Shown: one piece after another, positions 56,691-64,000 of the stretch | Layout of the letters: every line of letters begins with the position of its first letter | How positions within the stretch are numbered: position 1 is the first letter of the stretch | Assembly: GCF_014633365.1 (NCBI RefSeq) | Contig: NC_068352.1 | Location: 20,431,310-20,495,309 of the forward strand | Reading direction: 5' to 3' | DNA: 64,000 nt | Origin: Diospyros lotus | Lineage: Eukaryota; Streptophyta; Magnoliopsida; Ericales; Ebenaceae | Position numbers and translations under genes: made by a program | Notes under the pieces: model-generated | The model's database searches: none | What the model was told of the DNA's origin: nothing | The model's input: only the letters and a program-made list of their open reading frames with translations

Positions 56691-57144
56691 CTGCACAGAG
56701 ACTCCTCTCATCCCAATCTTTGTTTTAATACCAAAACTGTAGCGGTCCTCTCCTGAATAATCCCACTAGCATAAGACATCCGAAAGGAGGTCATCACAAA
56801 AATGGATATAGAACAATTAATTAATTAGTTTCAAAAAAAAAATTCTTTTAATTGTTGTCTGAATGCCATGAGTAAAAAATATAACAACTTCACATTACAA
56901 TTTGACTTACATGCTCTATGGACTCACAACCATAAAAAATATAATTACAAAGTCACTATTGGAATTCACAAAATACAAATATTTTCCTTAAGACCTTCAC
57001 CAAAACACACCCAAAGACCTTATACCTGGGACGTCTTTGTACATAACTAAATAGGAGCTCTCGCCCTGCTGGACTCACCCCCTTCAATAGACTTTCTTTT
57101 ACTTGGAATGACAGAAAAAATAAGATGAGACACGAGACTCAACA

Positions 57145-57785
57145 TGTAACATCCCGCATCGAGTGATAGGAAGGACCGGAACAACTTATCCTAATGGGCC
57201 TACGTGAACTTCTTAGGGAGTCACCCATCCTTGAGCTTCCCCAACTCAAGCACGCTTAACCCCAGAGTTCCTTGCCTACATTCAGTTTAAAAGGTATTCA
57301 GCTGGTGTTGTTTCCTTCCTTACTTATCCTCGATATATATTACCCTTCTCTGGGCTCCTTGGGGTATTACATTCTAACCCCCTTGAGCACATGACGTCCT
57401 CGTCATGCGATCTTACAACTGATTCCATATCTTCTCCCCTTGGGGGTTGCCATCCTAGAAGCCTACCAAAAGCCGCTCTTTGTACAGGCCCTCGAGCCTC
57501 GGCGCCACTCCCCGCCCTTATCGGACAGCCTTCACCAAGGGTCGACTCTGATACCACCTGTAACATCCCGCATCGAGCGATAGGAAAGACCGGAACAACT
57601 TACCCTAATGGGTCTAGGCGAAGTTCCCAGGGGGTCACCCATCCTTGAGCTTCCCCAACTCAAGCACGCTTAACCCCAAAGTTCCTTGCTTACATTTAGC
57701 CTAAAAGGTATCCAACTAGTGTTGTTTCCTTCCTTACTTATCCTCGATATATACTACACTTCTCTGGGCTCCTTGGGATATTACA
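57145..57785 (-). mobile_element. Cassandra TRIM retrotransposon, complete, 641 bp
   Basis: Two 227-bp LTRs (57145-57371 and 57559-57785) start TGTAACATCCCGCATCGAG and end TATTACA. They enclose 187 bp with no coding capacity. The primer-binding complement CTCTGATACCA (57546-57556) lies next to the right LTR, so the element runs on the minus strand. Flanks CAACA and TAACA are a 5-bp duplication with one transition. Each LTR contains a 5S-rRNA-derived block, the mark of Cassandra. Such elements move with help from other retroelements. Confidence 0.92.
57620..57687 (-). other. 5S rRNA-like promoter block in a Cassandra LTR
   Basis: On the minus strand AACTTTGGGGTTAAGCGTGC, then TTGAGTTGGGGAAGC, then AAGGATGGGTGACCCC and CTGGGAAGTTC parallel the 5S rRNA A box, intermediate element and C box (GTTAAGCGTGCTTGG and GGATGGGTGACC). 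In Cassandra this block is thought to recruit RNA polymerase III. A second copy lies in the left LTR and a third at about 52720-52790. Confidence 0.85.
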
Positions 57786-59658
57786 TAACAAGTGTATAGG
57801 TACAATAACGTAAACAAGTATAGGGACATAAAAAAACCAAAGTAGAGTACCCCGACTCCATAAATACATACGTGAAGCAATACATAAAAATCATCATGCT
57901 CTTACTATCCCAAATCATAATTGTTATGCCTTCAAGACACCAATCCATGCTCATGCATTATATGATAGAAATACATGCGCCATACTGGCCCTCTAGGTCT
58001 CCATATCCATGTGACTATACATATATATATATATAAATTCATCAACCGCCCATGGTGGCAGAAGCATCACTTACTGGGATTATGGCCACATCACCTGCGT
58101 CAGATGCTCAATGGGATATCTTATCACAAACTTTTGGAACTTAGCCACTTCGCCAAAATAATAATAATAAGAAGCACAAAGATAATGGTAGTAATGCATC
58201 ACACATGAAATTCCATGAACATGCCAACCAAGAACATTTCTTAACAACTTCCCAAACAGGATTATCATGCTTATTTATGCAACTCAATTACATTTTTATC
58301 TCATGAATCCCATGTTTATAAATATATATATATATATATATCTTCAATCACATCCTAGCATTTTAGAGGATTTAGTGATATTAAAGGAAGCATTTCATAG
58401 CAACTTACTTTAACTATCATGCTTAATTTGGATTGAGGAAAACCTTAACCAACTCAAATCAAAACCAAAGTATATGATATTATATATCAAATTGAAGCCC
58501 TCGAAGTCTAGATTATGATGCTTCAAATGGATCTTAATTTGGACTTTTACCTCAAAAGTTATGGTCTAAAGAGTACAAGATGCATAGTCTGAAATGGAAA
58601 GTTGACTTTTGAAATTGGAAAGTCAACTTCTGGAAGGAAAAATTGACTTCTACATCAACTTAGTTGACCCAATATAGAGCTTAACATACAGAGTTGACTC
58701 CCACTATTAAAAGTTAACTCTTGAGACCTAGGAACGAAAACAGACCAAAGAATGCAATGCAAATCAACAATATTTGCATCTAACCAACAAAATACCATTC
58801 CTTAAATGAAAATGGGATGAAATAAACCCCATGGAAACTTTTAACGAGACTCAATAACATCTTAAGAAAAATCCATAAAAATTCAAGAAGTTGAAACAAA
58901 AACCCATTAACTACAACAACGGTTTTTCAAGGTTACAACAAGAACAACCCATGATCATTAATACTAAAAAGACATTTCAACCATCATTTAGAAGACATAA
59001 ATATTGGAGGTTTTCTTGAAAGAAAAAGGAGTGTAGGAACTTGCCTTTGAAGCTTGAACCAAAGAAAAGAAGAGGCAACCTATTTGAGCTAGAAATCCAC
59101 CCTCTTGAAGCTCTAATACAAAGAAAAATGGAAGAAAATGGAAGAGAAAGAAGGAGAAGAAGATGTCGAGAGAGGGATAGAAATGAGTGAAGAAGAAGAA
59201 ACAAGAAGAGAGAAAGGGTATGGCATACACATATGGCCCCCAACTGCTCTCATCACTCTCTTTTCTTTGCTTCCACATTTGTCCTCACTTACACACACAC
59301 ACAAACTAACATTTCTTACCTTTTTAGGTAATTTTTCTTTTTTCATTTCCTTTTTGCCTTTTCTTTAATCAACCCACATTATTATACACATAAGCCTAAT
59401 ACCAAATCAAGTGTCCACTCGTAATAGGCCCAAGCCCATTTAGCCCACAACTTTAGACTCTTATACACATTTAAATTTCATTTATATGGGTTTATATATT
59501 TAAATCACTTACATTTATCAATCCAAAAAATTATTATTTTCATTAAGTTGCCTCTTATCAATACATAAATTATTTCCCACAATTAATTAATTAAGGAAAA
59601 ATTCAAATGCCCAAAATAAATTATCAGTAACACCTAGACCTACTAACGAGTCGTTACA

Positions 59659-60147
59659 AAATATATAGATATATAAATATATGTATATATGTGAAATTGA
59701 TAACTAGTATATTTGGTTAGAGAAATTGATCAAAAATATATGTATATAGGATGACAAAGAAAAGTAAAGGGGTATGAATATACAAAGGAACTACACTTTT
59801 TTAATTTTTATTTTTTTTTGTAAATTTTTTTATTATAATTTCAGAAAAAGATGTGATTACTATAGTCCCACTTTTTCTCCATGGTTCTTTCTTATCCTAA
59901 AATGGTCCCTAATTTAAATTAAATAGGCCAATTACATAAGAAATGAAAGTTTCAAAGATAAAAGTAAAGTATAAGTTCTCCAAATTCATTGGCCTCTCAA
60001 TAGGGAAATTAAGGCAAAGATTGAATTCTACATATAAAAAGAAAAGAAATGGTGGTCTTCCACCATTTGTTTGGAAAAGACAAAAGACAAGTGTAAGGGT
60101 GGAAGTCTGAAATAGGAGAGAAAAAGGAAGAAGGTTTTGGAAGGAAG
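59659..60147. other. AT-rich spacer, nothing recognised
   Basis: Short (TA)n-like runs and T-tracts; no coding region, terminal repeat or duplication was found. Confidence 0.5.
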
Positions 60148-60152
60148 AAGTG

Positions 60153-63100
60153 TGTAATACCCCATATCTGTGTAAGGTCACCGTGTAATTTAGATGAATT
60201 TAAAATACCGAAAAGTGGATTTAAAAGCAAAATAAATCGCCGAATCAACTGGAGGGAGTATCTCGGGACTAAGATGTCTAAAGAAAATGATACATCAGTA
60301 ACGAGCATTCCGAGAAAAGAATTATGGCATCGAAAAAAATGAGACCAAGAACAGTTTTCGGTACAACAAAAATACAGTTGCCAATTAGGTCGTATTACCG
60401 AATTGTTATAGACGACGTCCAAAAATTCAATGGAACGTGTCAAGGACTATAATTTTATGCATAGAACAACCCTTAAGTGATTTCGAGTCGAATAGAGTGG
60501 ATTTAAGGTCAAAACAATCAATCGGGCCTAAGTGCAATTTTTTGAATTTGCACAAGGGAGGTCAAAATGGTAATTTTTTGAAAGTTTCCAAGGAGAAATG
60601 AGAAGTACTAATCTTGAGAGTCTTAGTGATAGTGTTGGGAAGATCAGGGGTTTGAGGATAAGGACCAAAATGCAAAAGAAAATTTCAAGAGGGCCAAATT
60701 GTAATTTTTGAAAAATCTGCTCACAAATGGCAGATCTGGCCGCTATTTGTGGCTGGAAAATCCAGAGATTTGGAGCTGTTCTTCGACAGGGCATGGCCAA
60801 GGTTGTGTAAGGGCGAAGCAACGGCCTCTGATTGGTCGAAAAAACGGACGAATTTGGCTATAAATAGCCAAGTTTTGGTGAGGGTTTGCATCAAACATTT
60901 TATTTCGAATTTCTCACTTTTAGGAGCGAATTAGAGGTCGGGGATAAGGGGCTTTTGTTCGCCAGGTTGTGAGGAGCAATTCTGGGAATTTTGAGGGTTT
61001 TTGGAGTAGTGTAGGGAGTGTTTTCGTATATATATACATTCGGCCATATATATATACATATTGCATGAGTATTAAATCGGGTTGTAGAGTGATCAATTGA
61101 GGGATCTAATAAGGGGCTTTTGGTCGTGAGGTTATGGGTAACTAATCTAGAAAGTTTCGTGTCAATCAGAGTTCGAATCGAAGGTCAATTTGGCTCGCCG
61201 GAAAACTCAAAGTTTCACCGAAGCTGGACCGTAAATCGTCCAATCGGGCTATTTCCAGTGAGTTTTCCGGCCATGTGAGGGTGCCATTGTGATCGGCTTG
61301 AGGAGGGCTTCAAGGTGGTGTCGTCGGATCAGCCATCGGAGCAGGTTGCCAGTCGTCGTCGCCTGAGAAGATGACCAGAGGTATTTTTTTAAATGCTGAA
61401 AATATATAAAATTCAAGAAAAAATAGAATTAAAGGAAATAAAATTCTGAAAAAATATCCAGAAATTCAAGGAAAATGAATAGTTTATTTTGATAAATTTT
61501 TATCCTGGAAATTTCTTGAGGAGATAATTATTTTTATTTTTAAAGGGAAAGGTAAACGAAAAATAAATATGAGAGATTTTTATAAAATTCTGAGAAAATT
61601 CTAGAAGGATAAGGAATTTATTTTATGAGTTTTGGTGATTTTTCTTGAAGTAGATTCGAATGAAATCAATGAGAAATAAATTTTCTCAAGGAAATGTAAT
61701 TATGGAAATTTGAGAAAATAGGAGAAAAATCTGAAAAAATTCCAAAAACTTCCATAGGCTTATAAATATTGTTTTATTAATTTTTGTGGAGAAAAATTTA
61801 GAAAAAATGCTTGAAGAGGTATTCACTTGAAATTATCGAGAGAAAAATAGGAAGAAATTAGAGAAAAATAATGAGAAAATTGGAAAAATATATATTGATT
61901 TCCCTTTGAATGCATATGATGTCTAGGCTATCATTAAAGCTCTAGGTTGAACTAGAGAGCGCTTGGCACGAGAATCGAGGTCGATCGAGCACGCATTTCG
62001 AGGAATCTTGAATTTAGCCCAAGGTGAGTGGTTCTATCGAAAAACTCGTTTGTGGCATATGAATGGTTTACTATTCATCCCCATGGCTAGATTATTGATG
62101 GTTTTACAAATGACTATTTACATCTGTGATAGATTTTGTACGGTAAATGGCATACATTGAGATGTTGATTTTATGCATGTTATGATTTTTCGGCATTGGC
62201 ATGTTGTGTTGTTCATGTGGGACATGGGTTGTTAACTTGTGACATAGCCCTCGAGTGACAACACTCGGCATGCGTGCCAAGGGTTAATGCTAAGTGACCC
62301 ACTTGGGACGGGGCTGAGACAGACTTCACCCTACGGTACTCAAGTGGCGAGGCTGAGAATGGACACCACCTCGGTTGTTAGCTCAAGTGGTGGGGCTGAG
62401 AGTGGACACCACCCCAGCTTCCTTTGAGCAATAGCATTAATACCGAGGTGTCGTGGATTCCGGGGATAGTGCTGATGTGACACTCTTGGGGCTAGGGTTG
62501 CGTTGGGTTTTGGAATACTTTTGAGTATGAGCGTAATGCCTAACAATGACAATGAGCTGATTCCCGGGTTCATATGTCGAGGTTATCCCTCTTAAGCAGG
62601 ATTGTGTTTGCCAATGGGTCGATGTGGTCGTGTCGCTTTTAGAGAGATTGCATTTTCCCCGGTTAGGGCTAAGTGCTATGTGAGATTCTCTCAGGCTGGG
62701 GCATGTCGGGATTTATCGATTTTATATATAATTTTGCATATCTGCATGAAAATATTTTTGAACTCTCACTTAGATGATTCAGCATCTAATTTGGACTATG
62801 TCCTTGGAATATTCAAACGTTCCAGGTGAAAGCAGTGGCGCCAAGGGAAAGAATGTCATCGAGATGTAGCTGCTATGTTTAATCTTCGTAGGTTTTTGTC
62901 TATGATTACGATGTTCAAGGGTTATGTAATATTTTGATATTTTCATGTGAAACATCAATCTGGATATTTAATTGTAAGAGGAATTGGTCAATTATATATC
63001 ATTGAGGTTTCGATCTTGCTTCCGTTGATGTGATTAATAATACCTGTTTTAGTCTATTAATTTTTAAATTTTGATATGCTAAGAAGGTATAATTGTGATT

Positions 63101-63207
63101 GTTGGGAAATGATTATAGACTTATGTTGTATGTACGATGATATTGAAAAAAAAAAAAAATCCCGAGATCTCGAGATAATGCGCGTTTTGGGAAAACGGGG
63201 CGTTACA
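60153..63207 (+). mobile_element. Gypsy-type solo LTR, 3.06 kb
   Basis: Begins TGTAATACCCCATATCTG and ends GGGGCGTTACA, with AAGTG directly outside both ends (60148-60152 and 63208-63212). A TATAAATA box at 60859-60866 fixes the plus orientation. Terminal sequences resemble Tekay/Retand-like gypsy LTRs. No internal region is present, so it formed by LTR-LTR recombination. It is a different family from the LTRs at 37304 and 56738. Confidence 0.92.
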
Positions 63208-63212
63208 AAGTG

Positions 63213-63546
63213 TACGTAAGGGTTAAACAAATTTCTTTAAACAAAATGAGGTAAGCGTTTATTGTTAATTTCTGTACTTATGTTATATTATATTTATTGT
63301 TCTCCTGCCCACGTCGGGCATTTTTATGTTGTCCGATATGGGTCCCCCTTCCCACCATCACCCACCTACATAGGGGTGGAGTTACGCCCAGCCAAGGGTG
63401 GGCAATTGCCCACCCTGCTTTTTTAAAAAATGTTATTATATAAATAATTTATTTTTTAAATTTTTTTTCTACAGTAGCACCCCACCTCCACCCCTCACTT
63501 GTCCACCTTGTTTTTTTTTAAAAAAAAATGTTATTTTATATATATA
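63213..63546. mobile_element. MITE-like remnant in AT-rich sequence
   Basis: TAGGGGTGGAGTTACG at about 63371 and CACCTCCACCCCTCA at about 63485 are inverted, and CCCACCCT/AGGGTGGGC lies inside. The ends recall hAT MITEs. No duplication was identified. Confidence 0.35.
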
Positions 63547-64000
63547 CTAGAGATAACCCGTGCCTGAAGGCACGGTGCAACTAAAAAAAATTGAATATTA
63601 AATTTGAATGCAAAATAATCAAGTATTGAACTTGGACTAAATTGAAAGTCTAAATTCTCTTATATCACATATTTGAAGACAATATATATAGTTTTTAAAT
63701 ACGAAATTATTAAAAAATAAATATAAACATGCCTAAAGACACAATGTAAACAATATTAAGATTAAAATACACGGTGTAACAGCTCGGTGTATTATGTTGA
63801 AATTTATGAAGAACTTGTAAAAATTTTACTTGTATTAAACGCTCTACAAAACTCAAATAATAAACAAACATATAAGATTTATAATGTTAATCAATATTGA
63901 AAATTAAAATATAAGAGCAAGTAAAAAAAAAATTTAAAAAATGAACAAAAAACATAAATTAAAGTTATTGTATAAACAAAAAAATATCAGTCTGTATTTT
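63547..64000 (-). mobile_element. Helitron 3' end, element continues beyond the window
   Basis: On the minus strand a perfect 8-bp stem CCGTGCCT/AGGCACGG (63558-63575) is followed after seven bases by CTAG (63547-63550) and then T. This is the hairpin-plus-CTRR terminus of Helitrons inserted at A/T. The sequence to the right (63576-64000) is AT-rich and would be element interior; the 5' TC end is outside the window. Confidence 0.65.

Larger units (their letters stand above)
56738..59658 (-). mobile_element. Gypsy-type LTR (minus) with a Cassandra insertion
   Basis: Starts TGTAGCGGTCCTCTCCTG and ends AACGAGTCGTTACA. Just left, AATACCAAAAC is a worn primer-binding complement (TGGTATTAAAAC against TGGTATCAGAGC, all C-to-T or G-to-A changes), so this is the 5' LTR of a minus-strand element cut short at 56689-56737. 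Flanks AAAAC and AAATA do not match, so it is not a simple solo LTR. Cassandra occupies 57145-57785. Confidence 0.75.

Noticed and set aside
57324..57648. Frames across the Cassandra element
   Set aside because: Cassandra is non-coding; these frames read through LTR and internal sequence.
59909..60443. Minus-strand frames near 60 kb
   Set aside because: They cross the solo LTR boundary at 60153 and show no family motif.

Overview
This is nuclear DNA of a flowering plant. The evidence is AT-rich sequence, split genes with GT/AG introns, and plant-specific repeat classes: CACTA, hAT, L1-type LINE, Ty1/copia, Ty3/gypsy, Cassandra TRIM and a Helitron end. The style (a ROMT-like O-methyltransferase gene and mixed LTR families) suggests a eudicot, possibly woody, but the species cannot be fixed from sequence alone. 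Only one host gene looks intact. The rest is layered transposable elements with a few gene fragments.

Region by region. 1-10.66 kb: a broken KH-domain RNA-binding protein gene (minus strand) is split by a 10.0-kb CACTA element (508-10513, target duplication CAT). That element carries a decayed L1-type LINE (884-9580), whose ORF1 is itself interrupted by a 2.2-kb solo LTR (1038-3241, duplication GGTAT). 10.66-19.3 kb: an LTR-like remnant, then a 7.2-kb hAT element (12131-19335) with a broken BED-finger transposase and exon-like pieces of unrelated genes, including a Sec14/CRAL-TRIO exon. 19.3-24.5 kb: AT-rich sequence with MITEs, a 1.05-kb hAT element nested in a MITE, and a DUF4283-type fragment. 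24.55-30.2 kb: a nearly intact Ty1/copia element with one 1340-residue polyprotein and LTRs that differ by about 2.4%. 30.2-35.4 kb: the host O-methyltransferase gene (two exons, about 360 residues) with its promoter and a TE-rich intron. 35.45-48.6 kb: an old CACTA element with a TNP2-type transposase on the minus strand, split by an old gypsy LTR that received at least four later insertions. 48.6-59.7 kb: a decayed plus-strand Ty3/gypsy element interrupted by gypsy LTRs and two Cassandra-type elements, one fused to a gypsy LTR at the primer-binding site. 60.15-63.2 kb: a 3.05-kb solo LTR. 63.5 kb to the end: the 3' terminus of a Helitron that runs out of the window.

The order of insertions can be read from target duplications and restored reading frames. 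KH gene, then CACTA, then LINE, then LTR retroelement, then LTR-LTR recombination to a solo LTR. The copia element is the youngest large insertion. The most unusual structures are the Cassandra/gypsy junction at 53.07 kb, the gene fragments inside the hAT element, and the inverted GACGGG-type repeat block at 40.5-42.3 kb that encloses a tRNA-like segment. I found no CRISPR, operon or bacterial-type system.
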